Below, in pieces: positions 45,090 to 53,098 of a stretch of DNA of 57,738 nt. Position 1 is the stretch's first letter. Every line of letters begins with the position of its first letter. The notes beneath the pieces are model-generated. The model was not told the origin of the DNA. It did not search any database and was given only the letters and a program-made list of their open reading frames with translations. The DNA is from Bryobacterales bacterium (GTDB lineage Bacteria > Acidobacteriota > Terriglobia > Bryobacterales > Bryobacteraceae), in contig JADZGD010000066.1 of NCBI GenBank assembly GCA_020854055.1, positions 1-57,738 of the forward strand, given 5' to 3'. The translations under genes and the position numbers were made by a program.

Positions 45090-47060
45090 TTACGGCAAGT
45101 ACTTCTTCACCCAGGCCAGCGCCTCCGGAACCCAGATGGGAGTCAGGTGGTGATCCCGGTCAAACCAGATCAACTTTTTGTCCGGGCCCTCCAGATAGGC
45201 CCGGAAGGACGCGTTCACGCGGTCGTAGTCGTAGAGTGTATCTTTTTTGCCCATCAGCATCAGGAAAGGCCGCGAGCCGATGCCCCAAGTGTAGTCGATA
45301 GGCGACGCCGGCCCGTAGCCGGGGTTGAGTAGCGGAGGCACGCAGGCCACCGCCATCCGGATTCGGGGCTCCACCGACAGCAGATAAAACGAATCCATTC
45401 CGCCCATGCTGTAACCCACCAGCCCAATTCGTCCGATGTCGATGTCGCCCCGGCCGGCTATGTAGTCCAGCGCCCGGCGATAATCTTTCACCGTTTGCAC
45501 GCTGATTTCCGCATAGCTGAAGGCGTTACGCCAGACCTGTCCTTTCGAATCAGTGAACGGATTGACTCCCTGATAGCCGTTCTCCGCGCTCCGCTCACCG
45601 TGCGTTGCGGCGTCCAGCGCCAACACGGCGTAGCCCGCGCCGAGTAGCGCCTTGCGCATCACCCCGCCGTTGTGAATTCCCGTGTCTTCCCACCACACGG
45701 CCTTCGAACCGGACCACCCGTGAAGCAGCAGTACCAGCGGGTGGGGCCTGGGGGCGGCCTTGGGCATTTCGAGCAATCCCGGCACCAGGAATCCCTGCGC
45801 GCCTTGAAAAACAATCTTTTCACGAATTGTTTCGGGAGTCTCTTTGCGCTCCACCGTACGCCCATTCGAGGGGATGCCTTGGTTTGAATCGAAGAAACCC
45901 AACCGCGCCTTGAATGCCTCTTCACTCACACGCGGGTAGGGCGCCGCTCTGTTCCCCGCAGCGGTAATGCCCGCTTCCCGCCCGCGCCGTACGGCCTCCA
46001 GGTAGGCAGCGGGGACTTTATCCATCGCTCCGCCGGGCGCAGTCCACCACTTCAGCCGCTCGCTGTACAGCCAGACATACTCGTCGGCAACTTCGAGAGC
46101 CTTCGCCACCAACCGCTCCAACTGTTCGGGCGAATGTCCGTTGTTGGTAAAGTCTTCGGCGTTCCAGCCCACTTTATTCGAGTTACGGTCCATCCAAATA
46201 CCGAAGGAGAAGCCGAACCGTTGCGAATAGCGGACCGGGACTGCCACAATCGGCAGCACTTGTTCCTTCATCAGCCGGTAGGCCGCCGGAAAGTCCTCCG
46301 GCCTCAGGTAGCCGTAAGCCGACTCGTGCCCGTCGATAAAAGTTGTCTGGCCTTCGGCCGCCTCTACCATTCCGTCCAGAAACGGGGCTAGCAGCCCATA
46401 GCTCACCTGATCCAACCGCCTACCGGTTTCCTTCATTTGTTTCCATGGATAGCTGTAGCCGAGCGACAGAAAGATCTTCAAACCCGGGTAACCGCGTTCA
46501 AAGGCCCGCATCACCTCGCCGCCCCGTTTCCGCGCCTGTGCTGCGTACTCCTGGAACGGCTTCCGGCCGGCATCCCTCTGTTTCGAGTAATCCCACAGTT
46601 TTCGGTTGTATTGTTCCACCTCAAACGCCACCCCAGGACACTTGGTCTCGTGCGCGAACCACGCCACCAGCCGCGCGTTTTCCACAACGGCGGAATAATC
46701 GTCGAACCAGTCCAGATCGGCCGGCGTTACGTTGAAGCGCGGGAAGTTGTCGCGCAGCGAGCCGAGATCGGCATCGAGCAGCGGCTGGATCGAAGGCGCC
46801 AGGTCCTGCTCAGTGAACTTCTTGCGGCCCCAACCTTCCCATGTGAAGCTGCCTTTTTTGCCATCCTCGCGAAGGTAATTAATGTGGAAGATGGTCCCAT
46901 CGAATGGCCTCTGCCGCATCGCCGCCGCGTATTGTTTCATGAATTGAGGATCGGGCTCATCCCATCCGAACTCGATCAGCTTCTTGTGCTTCGACGTGGC
47001 CTGAGCGCCCAGGCCCCATACCGCTGCCAGCAGCAACAGCAACCAAATCCGTATCCGCAT
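45090..47060 (-). CDS. Secreted two-domain protein: glycosidase-like barrel plus alpha/beta hydrolase
   Basis: 656 residues from ATG 47060 with a signal (RIWLLLLLAAVWGLGAQ). Residues about 25-380 read like a TIM-barrel glycosidase-like region (LIEFGWDEPDPQFMKQYAAAM, GYPGLKIFLSLGYSYPW, WLYSERLKWWT). From about 400 a dienelactone-hydrolase/prolyl-oligopeptidase-type alpha/beta hydrolase follows: LVLLLHGWSGSKAVWWED, nucleophile elbow GYSMGG, and a late FDRDHH (catalytic His candidate). It may act on esterified glycans, cutting the backbone or sensing it with the first domain and removing esters with the second. Confidence 0.7.
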   Translation of the reverse strand: MRIRIWLLLLLAAVWGLGAQATSKHKKLIEFGWDEPDPQFMKQYAAAMRQRPFDGTIFHINYLREDGKKGSFTWEGWGRKKFTEQDLAPSIQPLLDADLGSLRDNFPRFNVTPADLDWFDDYSAVVENARLVAWFAHETKCPGVAFEVEQYNRKLWDYSKQRDAGRKPFQEYAAQARKRGGEVMRAFERGYPGLKIFLSLGYSYPWKQMKETGRRLDQVSYGLLAPFLDGMVEAAEGQTTFIDGHESAYGYLRPEDFPAAYRLMKEQVLPIVAVPVRYSQRFGFSFGIWMDRNSNKVGWNAEDFTNNGHSPEQLERLVAKALEVADEYVWLYSERLKWWTAPGGAMDKVPAAYLEAVRRGREAGITAAGNRAAPYPRVSEEAFKARLGFFDSNQGIPSNGRTVERKETPETIREKIVFQGAQGFLVPGLLEMPKAAPRPHPLVLLLHGWSGSKAVWWEDTGIHNGGVMRKALLGAGYAVLALDAATHGERSAENGYQGVNPFTDSKGQVWRNAFSYAEISVQTVKDYRRALDYIAGRGDIDIGRIGLVGYSMGGMDSFYLLSVEPRIRMAVACVPPLLNPGYGPASPIDYTWGIGSRPFLMLMGKKDTLYDYDRVNASFRAYLEGPDKKLIWFDRDHHLTPIWVPEALAWVKKYLP

Positions 47061-47093
47061 CGGGGTCACCGAACGATTTCATCACAACCGGCC

Positions 47094-47112
47094 GGGCGGC
47101 GGAAAGCCGCTC
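47094..47112. repeat. Short GC-rich hairpin in a divergent promoter region
   Basis: GGGCGGC (47094-47100) pairs with GCCGCTC (47106-47112; one G-U pair) around the loop GGAAA. A second small inverted repeat GTTTC/GAAAC lies at 47113-47117/47124-47128. They sit between the divergent 45090 and 47223 genes and could be operator sites or upstream structure. No promoter motif is obvious. Confidence 0.3.
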
Positions 47113-47222
47113 GTTTCACAATAGAAACATGGCGCGTCCTGCCCGGAGGAAGCGGGGAGTAACGGATAGGCCGGACGGTCGAAGTGATCGGCGCAGGCCA
47201 ACACCGCGCTAAACTTCTACCA

Positions 47223-48761
47223 ATGAGCCTGGTCGATATCAGCGCGCTTCCCACAGCCGGGAATGCCGCAATCCGTTTGCATCCCGCCGATAACATCGCC
47301 GTCGCTCGTGTGCCGATTTCACCGGGCCAGCCGCTCCATTTCCCGGACCTCCGCCTGGAATGCAGGGATGCCGTCCCGGCCGGCCACAAGGTGGCTCTTC
47401 GGCCCATCGGCCCCGGCGGCTGGCTGGTCCGCTACGGCCAGCGTATCGGCCGCGCTGCTCGCGCGATCGCGCCCGGTGAGCACGTTCACACCCACAACGT
47501 CTCGTTTGAAGAGATCACCTTTGATTACGAATTCCCCACGTCCGAGAGAGAAATGGCCGCTCCCTGCGGGGAGATTCCCACGTTTATGGGCTACCAGCGG
47601 GAAGACGGCCGCGCCGGCACGCGCAATTACCTGGCGATCGTGGCCGCGTCCAATTGTGCCGCTCACGCGGCCGGGCTGATAGCCGACAGCTACCGCGAAG
47701 AACCGCTTCCGGAAAACGTCGATGGCGTCATCGCATTTCCTCACGGCGAAGGCTGCGGCCACGCTTTCGGGCCGGACACCGATCAACTTCGCCGGACGCT
47801 GGCCGGCGTGCTGCACCACCCCAACGTCTCGGCCGCGGTCATCCTCGGTCTCGGGTGCGAAGTGAACCAGATCGACCACTACCTCGGTCCGGAGGCCCTC
47901 GCGTCCGGCCGTATCATTGGCCTCACGGTGCAGGCGGCCGGAGGCACCCGCGCTACGGTTGACGAGGCGCGCCGCCTGCTTGGACACTCGATCGAGCGTG
48001 CCCACGCTGAGTCCCGATGCCCTGTTCCTGCCTCGAAGATCGTTCTCGGCCTCAACTGCGGCGGCTCGGATTCGTTTTCGGGCATCACCGCCAACCCGGC
48101 CTTGGGTGTCTGCTCCGACCTGCTGGTTGAAATCGGCGCCACGGCGGTCCTCGCCGAAACGCCTGAGATCGTCGGTGCCGAGCATCTGCTCATCCGGAGG
48201 GCCCGCTCCCGAGCCGTTGCTGAGCGCCTGTTGGCACGCATCGCCGATTACAAATGTTATCTCGATCGCTTTGCACGGTCATTCGACGACAACCCATCAC
48301 CGGGAAACAAGGCCGGCGGGCTTACCAACATTCTGGAGAAATCTCTGGGCGCCGTCGCCAAAGGAGGTACCTCGCCGCTGGTGGAAGTCTATGATTACGG
48401 CGAGAAGATCAACTCGGTCGGCCTCGCCTTCATGAACACCCCAGGTTACGATCCCGTTTCACTGACCGGTCTTGCCGCCGGCGGAGTCAATGTCATCGCT
48501 TTCACCACGGGGCGGGGAAGCGCCATCGGCTTCCCAAATGTCCCCGTTTTGAAGATCGCCAGTAACACGTCCACCTTCCGGCACCTGCGCGACAACATGG
48601 ACGTCAATGCCGGCCGCATCGCCGATGGAGAGGCCACGCCAGACCAGGTGGGCAGGGAAATCTTCGACCAGGTGCTGGCCGTCGCTTCTGGTCAACGCAC
48701 TTCGGCCGAGCGGTTAGGCCACCGGGAGTTCGTTCCCTGGCGCATCGGCCCGGTTCTGTGA
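47223..48761 (+). CDS. UxaA-family altronate/galactarate-type dehydratase
   Basis: 512 residues from ATG 47223. An N-terminal SAF domain (about 10-100: HPADNIAVARVPISPGQPL, GEHVHTHN) is followed by the UxaA catalytic part: GYQREDGRAGTRNYLAIVAASNCA, AFPHGEGCGHAFG, GLGCEVNQIDHY, GLNCGGSDSFSGITANPALG and FTTGRGSAIGFPNVPVLKIASNT. These enzymes dehydrate altronate, galactarate or related sugar acids. UxaB and UxaC partners are absent here. The single-polypeptide layout is typical; substrate not deduced. It ends 14 bp from the convergent MlaF-like gene. Confidence 0.82.
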   Translation: MSLVDISALPTAGNAAIRLHPADNIAVARVPISPGQPLHFPDLRLECRDAVPAGHKVALRPIGPGGWLVRYGQRIGRAARAIAPGEHVHTHNVSFEEITFDYEFPTSEREMAAPCGEIPTFMGYQREDGRAGTRNYLAIVAASNCAAHAAGLIADSYREEPLPENVDGVIAFPHGEGCGHAFGPDTDQLRRTLAGVLHHPNVSAAVILGLGCEVNQIDHYLGPEALASGRIIGLTVQAAGGTRATVDEARRLLGHSIERAHAESRCPVPASKIVLGLNCGGSDSFSGITANPALGVCSDLLVEIGATAVLAETPEIVGAEHLLIRRARSRAVAERLLARIADYKCYLDRFARSFDDNPSPGNKAGGLTNILEKSLGAVAKGGTSPLVEVYDYGEKINSVGLAFMNTPGYDPVSLTGLAAGGVNVIAFTTGRGSAIGFPNVPVLKIASNTSTFRHLRDNMDVNAGRIADGEATPDQVGREIFDQVLAVASGQRTSAERLGHREFVPWRIGPVL

Positions 48762-48775
48762 TTCACAACGCGCAA

Positions 48776-49531
48776 TCAAGTCAGCTCAACCCGGTCCATG
48801 GCCAGAAATTCCTGGATGTGCGGATGGTCCGCATGGTCGAGTCCCTCGACCGAGCCAACGTAGATCGCCTGGCCCTCGTAGAGAACCACCACGCGGTCGG
48901 CTACCTTCCGCATCAGGTCCAGGTCGTGGGTCACCACCACGCTGGTCAACCGCAACTGCTGCTTCAACCGCAGCATGAGGTTGCTAAGGTGGTCCGACAT
49001 GATGGGGTCCACCATTGTCGTCGGCTCGTCATATAAGATGCATTGCGGCTGAGCCGCGATCGCCCGGGATATGGCCACCGCCCGCTTGTGTCCGGTCGAA
49101 AGATCGGCCGGATAGGCATCGGCGTACTCGCCCAGTTCCACCAGGTCCAGCAATCCCTTCACCACATCGTGTTTGTTCTGCTGGTTGTAGTCTTCCCGCA
49201 GTTCCAGGGAGAACAGGATATTCTCGGCCACGGTCATCGAATCAAACAGCGCCCCGGACTGGAATACCATCGTCACCTTCTTGCGGATCCGGGTGAGTTC
49301 GGTTTCGGAAAATTCGGTGATGTCTTCGTGCGCCACGATTACGCGTCCGGCATCGGGGCGCAGAAACCCCATTATGTGTGAGAGAGTTACAGATTTTCCG
49401 ACACCGCTGCGGCCGATGATCGCCACCGTCTCGCCGGCGTTCACATAGAAGCTCACGTCGACCAAAACCGGGATGTCGAACGTCTTATAGACATGCCGGA
49501 ACTCGATGTAGTGTGGAAAGACGTCGCTCAT
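48776..49531 (-). CDS. MlaF-like ABC transporter ATPase
   Basis: 251 residues from ATG 49531, overlapping the mobA stop (ATGA). Walker A GRSGVGKS (40-47), Q-loop Gln91, Walker B ILYDEP (165-170) and H-loop His202 are normal. The signature LSTGHKR (144-150) departs from LSGG, a variation seen in the Mla lipid-transport group. The D-loop region reads TTMVDP rather than TxGLDP. It probably energises phospholipid or sterol transport with an MlaE-type permease, but no permease or MCE gene is in the window. Confidence 0.8.
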   Translation of the reverse strand: MSDVFPHYIEFRHVYKTFDIPVLVDVSFYVNAGETVAIIGRSGVGKSVTLSHIMGFLRPDAGRVIVAHEDITEFSETELTRIRKKVTMVFQSGALFDSMTVAENILFSLELREDYNQQNKHDVVKGLLDLVELGEYADAYPADLSTGHKRAVAISRAIAAQPQCILYDEPTTMVDPIMSDHLSNLMLRLKQQLRLTSVVVTHDLDLMRKVADRVVVLYEGQAIYVGSVEGLDHADHPHIQEFLAMDRVELT

Positions 49532-50145
49532 TGGCCGCTGTGATGCGTCTCCCAATCACCGGGTGTATTCACATTCCCCAGGGCCGATGGCTCATTCACG
49601 GGCCATTCCACCACCCGAAGCTCGCGCAGGCACTCTCTGACCTTTCTCGTGCCCCGGCGCAGCGCCTCCTCAACCGGCACCACCGCGCTGCGATGATAGA
49701 CGGCGCACAATGGGTGTACCCGCCCGTCCGGACTTACCGGGAGCAGACATTGGGCGCCAGTGACTTGCGCCGCTTCCAGCAACCGGTGGAGAAAAAGGGT
49801 CGAGATGCCCGGCATGTCGCAGGCCACAATCAGGTTCCAATCCGCTTCGCTCGCCCTGAGCGCGGTCAGGATGCCTCCCAGCGGCCCACAGGGCTCCAAG
49901 GTGTCGGCAATCGCCCGCAGTCCGATCGCGGGGTACCGCTCGGGCGCTCCCACCAGCACCGCCGAACCCGCAGCTTCGGCCACGATTGCGGCCACATGCT
50001 CCACCAGCGTCCGGTTTTCATACGGAAGCAGCGCCTTGTCCCGTCCCATCCGCTGGCTGGCGCCGCCCGTCAGCACGAATCCCGCGCTGTGCGGCTTCTC
50101 GCCGCCGGCCTCGATTGGGGGAGCGCTGCTACTCTCCCTAACCAT
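49528..50145 (-). CDS. mobA: Molybdenum cofactor guanylyltransferase
   Basis: 205 residues. The nucleotidyltransferase start motif LTGGASQRMGRDKA (about 25-38), IVACDMPGISTLF and VHPLCAVYH fit MobA, which attaches GMP to molybdopterin to make the bis-MGD cofactor. It could alternatively belong to a MobA-like nucleotidyltransferase family. Its 3' end overlaps the MlaF-like start by four bases, although the two have no obvious shared function. Upstream, a 129 bp region separates it from the divergent transglycosylase gene. Confidence 0.85.
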   Translation of the reverse strand: MVRESSSAPPIEAGGEKPHSAGFVLTGGASQRMGRDKALLPYENRTLVEHVAAIVAEAAGSAVLVGAPERYPAIGLRAIADTLEPCGPLGGILTALRASEADWNLIVACDMPGISTLFLHRLLEAAQVTGAQCLLPVSPDGRVHPLCAVYHRSAVVPVEEALRRGTRKVRECLRELRVVEWPVNEPSALGNVNTPGDWETHHSGQ

Positions 50146-50198
50146 GAGAAAATCATAACATTCGGCGGTACGGCACTCCGGTTGAGGCCGCCCGCGGC

Positions 50199-50219
50199 GC
50201 CGGAAACCGGATTTCCGGC
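50199..50219. repeat. Perfect 8-bp inverted repeat between mobA and slt
   Basis: GCCGGAAA (50199-50206) and TTTCCGGC (50212-50219) flank the five bases CCGGA. This is a clean hairpin or operator in the divergent region. It lies about 10 bp upstream of the predicted -35 of the transglycosylase promoter. Confidence 0.45.
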
Positions 50220-50229
50220 AAAGAACTGG

Positions 50230-50258
50230 TTTTCAAATGAAGGTTTTGCGAGTATAAT
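50230..50258 (+). promoter_or_regulatory. Predicted sigma-70 promoter of the lytic transglycosylase gene
   Basis: A consensus -10 TATAAT (50253-50258) lies 17 bp after the weak -35 TTTTCA (50230-50235). Transcription would start near 50265, leaving a leader of about 10 bases with AGGA just before ATG 50275. Confidence 0.5.
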
Positions 50259-50274
50259 CGGTTAAAACAGGATT

Positions 50275-50976
50275 ATGGGGATTTGTTTCAATATCGCCCG
50301 TATCACCGCCGGCGCGGCCGGATTAGTGATGGCTGCTTCGGTTCCGCAGTCTTCACCCGCGCTGGTCACCAGCATTGTCCGCGTGGATTCCCACAGCGGC
50401 CGGCTGGTTCGCGGCGTCGTTGTCTCACCCGGCTTCATTCCCCGGCGCTCGAGAGCGAAGGCGGTGCCGCCGGCCACGACCGAGGTGGGAAAGATGATCG
50501 AGCAGGCCGCGGAACGGTACGACCTCGATCCTCTGCTGGTGCACTCGGTGATCGAGGTCGAAAGCAATTACAACCCCTTCGCTGTCTCCGGTAAAGGGGC
50601 GCTCGGACTGATGCAGTTGATTCCTTCGACGGCCCGGCGATTTGGGGTGCGGAATCCCTTCGACCCGAAAGAGAATATCGGCGGCGGCGTCCGATACTTG
50701 AAGTATTTGTCAACAATCTATTCATCAGATCTGCGGCTGGTTTTGGCCGCGTACAATGCCGGCGAGGGAGCAGTTGCCCGGTATAACGGGATTCCACATT
50801 ACCCGGAGACAGAGCAGTACGTCTATCGGGTGGGCAAGGCATATGGAAAGCGCAGGCGAGCTGTCCGGATGGCTGGGCGGACGGAAATGCCGCCGGCTGC
50901 CGGGACGGCGGAAGCGGCCCGGCCCGTTGAGATGTCGATCGATGCTCAAGGAAGGCTCAACCTGCGTACGAGATAG
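50275..50976 (+). CDS. Lytic transglycosylase (SLT domain), exported
   Basis: 233 residues. A signal-like N-terminus leads to an SLT domain (about 75-200): VHSVIEVESNYNPFAVSGKGALGLMQLIPSTA with the catalytic Glu96, then FDPKENIGGGVRYLKYL, LAAYNAGEGAVARYNGIPHYPET and QYVYRV. It cleaves peptidoglycan glycan strands to 1,6-anhydro ends. A basic, low-complexity C-terminus follows. The AMIN-amidase gene starts 6 bp downstream, so two wall hydrolases are co-expressed. Confidence 0.9.
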   Translation: MGICFNIARITAGAAGLVMAASVPQSSPALVTSIVRVDSHSGRLVRGVVVSPGFIPRRSRAKAVPPATTEVGKMIEQAAERYDLDPLLVHSVIEVESNYNPFAVSGKGALGLMQLIPSTARRFGVRNPFDPKENIGGGVRYLKYLSTIYSSDLRLVLAAYNAGEGAVARYNGIPHYPETEQYVYRVGKAYGKRRRAVRMAGRTEMPPAAGTAEAARPVEMSIDAQGRLNLRTR

Positions 50977-50982
50977 GACGGC

Positions 50983-52542
50983 ATGGCCCGTTTTATTCAT
51001 GTTCGGATGAAGTTGATCGCGGCGCTGCTGCTGACCGCGACGGTTGCGGTGCCGCGTCACGCCAGCCGGGAGCGATCCGTTTCGGTGACCGCGGTCCGGC
51101 ACTGGTCGCAGGGCGATGTGACCCGCATCGCGATCGAGATGAACGGAGAGTTTCAATACTCCTCAGACCGTGTTCCCAATCCCGATCGCGTTTACTTCGA
51201 TATCCATGAAGCCCGCTTGCGCATCGGCGCGCGTGGCGCGGCGGCGATTCCCGTCGGTGATTCCAGGGTTCGCCAGATTCGTGTCGCCCAGACGCAGCGC
51301 AGGGTTACACGCATCGTTCTGGATCTCAATGACGGGGCCGAGGTGGCCGCCTCGCGCCTGGCCAGTCCGGACCGCCTCATTATAGAAGTACGTTCCAAGC
51401 CGGGCGCTGGCGCCCCCTTGGCGGCGCCGTCCACCCCGGCAACTGCATCCACGCCCGCTGCCAGCGCCCGGCCCGCGGTTCCGGTTGCCCGGAAGCGGTT
51501 CGTTGCTCCCCGCCAGCCGGTCCTGGTTGCCCGTGCACCGGACCCGATTCCCGCGCCGCCGCACATTGAGGGGACGAGTTTCGCTCCCATCTCCATTGCG
51601 CTGCCCGTCCCTGTTCCGCCTGCGCGGCCTGAACTCGCCACACGGCGCGCGGTTGCCCGGAAACCACCCGTGCGATCGTCTGCTCCACTGACAGATGGAA
51701 AAATCGCCGGCGGAGCCCCCCGCCCGGCTGGAGTGGTTCCTGATGGCGGCCGTGATCACCCTCCGGCCGGCGCCGGTTCCGCGCCCCAGGCCGCCCGCAA
51801 AAACAGCGATGGGGAGCGTTCCATGACTCGCGTCCTCGGCCTCAAGGTCGGACGCATTGTCATCGATCCCGGCCACGGCGGCCATGATACCGGCACCATC
51901 GGATACAATGGCCTGATCGAGAAAGACCTCGTCCTCGACGTCGCCCGGCGTCTGGGCAAACTCATTGGTGAGCGGATGGGCAGCGAAGTGGTTTTTACGC
52001 GTTCCGACGACACCTTCATCCCGCTCGAAACCCGCACCGCGATCGCCAATGAACACCGTGCCGATCTTTTCCTGTCCATCCACGCTAACTCTTCGCCCCT
52101 TCGTAGCATCGGTGGTGTGGAGACGTTCTATCTGAACTTTTCCAGTTCGAAATCGGATCTTGATGTCGCCGCCCGCGAAAACGCCAGCTCGCGAAAGACC
52201 GTGTATGAACTGAAGGACCTGTTACAGAGAATCGCCCTTCAGGACAAAATAGAAGAATCCAAAGAGTTTGCCGGACGCGTTCAGGCGGCGCTATACGGCC
52301 TTTCATCCCGCTCCATCAGACAGCGTAACCGGGGCGTCAAGAAAGCTCCGTTTGTCGTTCTTATCGGCGCGCAGATGCCTTCGATACTTGCCGAAATCGG
52401 CTTTGTTTCTAACGCGCACGAGGAGAACCTGATGAAACGTTCCGATTACCGCGACAAACTCGCCGAAGCGCTCTATAAAGGCGTGGCGCAGTACGCCAGC
52501 ACCCTCAGCCACTTTCAGATCGCGCACACCAGCGGCGAGTAA
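50983..52542 (+). CDS. N-acetylmuramoyl-L-alanine amidase with AMIN domain (AmiC-like)
   Basis: 519 residues; ATG 50983 is 6 bp after the transglycosylase stop (ATG 51007 also possible). A signal (KLIAALLLTATVAVP) is followed by an AMIN domain (about 32-137), a long Ala/Pro-rich linker (about 140-280) and an Amidase_3 domain (about 290-512). The zinc site is visible: VIDPGHGGHDTG (His298), LIEKDLVLDVARRL (Glu313), LFLSIHANSS and ILAEIGFVSNAHEE. It cleaves the peptide stem from muramic acid, as in septum splitting. Confidence 0.92.
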   Translation: MARFIHVRMKLIAALLLTATVAVPRHASRERSVSVTAVRHWSQGDVTRIAIEMNGEFQYSSDRVPNPDRVYFDIHEARLRIGARGAAAIPVGDSRVRQIRVAQTQRRVTRIVLDLNDGAEVAASRLASPDRLIIEVRSKPGAGAPLAAPSTPATASTPAASARPAVPVARKRFVAPRQPVLVARAPDPIPAPPHIEGTSFAPISIALPVPVPPARPELATRRAVARKPPVRSSAPLTDGKIAGGAPRPAGVVPDGGRDHPPAGAGSAPQAARKNSDGERSMTRVLGLKVGRIVIDPGHGGHDTGTIGYNGLIEKDLVLDVARRLGKLIGERMGSEVVFTRSDDTFIPLETRTAIANEHRADLFLSIHANSSPLRSIGGVETFYLNFSSSKSDLDVAARENASSRKTVYELKDLLQRIALQDKIEESKEFAGRVQAALYGLSSRSIRQRNRGVKKAPFVVLIGAQMPSILAEIGFVSNAHEENLMKRSDYRDKLAEALYKGVAQYASTLSHFQIAHTSGE

Positions 52543-52553
52543 CTTCGCGGCTG

Positions 52554-52572
52554 TTTCTCCTGCCGGGAGAGG
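52554..52572 (+). terminator. Weak hairpin after the amidase gene
   Basis: TCTCC and GGAGA (52556-52560 and 52566-52570), extendable by G-U pairs, flank TGCCG shortly after the amidase stop at 52542. There is no T-tract directly behind it. Possible terminator only. Confidence 0.3.
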
Positions 52573-52597
52573 AATCGCAAGTTCTTTGCAATTCTTG

Positions 52598-52626
52598 TTG
52601 ACTTTAGCCTGAGTAAGTTCTAAAAT
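52598..52626 (+). promoter_or_regulatory. Strong predicted promoter of the TonB-dependent receptor gene
   Basis: -35 TTGACT (52598-52603) and -10 TAAAAT (52621-52626) are 17 bp apart, close to sigma-70 consensus. The transcript would begin near 52633, about 275 bases before ATG 52909. Confidence 0.6.
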
Positions 52627-52632
52627 CCATTA

Positions 52633-52908
52633 AGCATTTTTTATCAAGCGCGAGTGAGTGGACTTTGCGGGCGCGTAGGGCTGCGGCAGAAGCACTACGA
52701 GTTCGCTTCGTATCGGGAACCAGGGGAACGGTGCTCGTGCCGTTAGTTACACGTAACGAGGAGTTGCTAGCCATTAACAGGGCAAGTTGTTTTCTTTAGA
52801 TCCTCGTCTAGTAGTGTGTTTGCGCTGCCGTGGCCTGTGTTGCGAATACACTCATCGTTACCCCTCCAAACAAAAGAATGGAATTGGCATCCAGGAGGCC
52901 TTTCTGCT
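52633..52908 (+). other. Long 5' leader of the receptor gene
   Basis: About 275 untranslated bases with several small hairpins: TACGA/TCGTA (near 52697-52713), AACGG/CCGTT (near 52727-52744) and GTTAC/GTAAC (near 52747-52758). A strong ribosome site AGGAGG at 52893-52898 lies ahead of ATG 52909. No known riboswitch class is recognised. The remaining bases of the 52543-52908 gap show no gene. Confidence 0.4.
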
Positions 52909-53027
52909 ATGTCGAAACTACTCAAGTGCTCGCTGGGGATTCTGTTAGGTCTGTTACTGATCCCGGCAGCATATTCACAGGAGGTTCGTGCCAGTCTGAA
53001 CGGACAGGTGACGGACCCGAGCGGCGC
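52909..53027 (+). pseudogene. TonB-dependent receptor, 5' fragment cut by an IS
   Basis: The gene starts at ATG 52909 behind AGGAGG and encodes a signal peptide (LLKCSLGILLGLLLIPAAYS) and the start of a carboxypeptidase-regulatory-like domain (VRASLNGQVTDPSG). It is interrupted at 53028 by an IS3-family element, after which the frame runs into IS sequence and stops at 53157. The rest of the gene resumes at 54697. It would be an Oar-like outer-membrane receptor for large nutrients if intact. Confidence 0.85.
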
Positions 53028-53098
53028 CCTCCGTGCCAACATTGATGAGACAGTTCTCCCGGTCATAATTAACGAGCAGGGCGAGAACAGGAGTCAAT

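Noticed and set aside
53028..53034. IS boundary set at the TG/CA dinucleotides (53034 and 54690)
   Set aside because: These boundaries leave no target duplication, whereas 53028-54696 gives GGCGC on both sides and restores the receptor frame.
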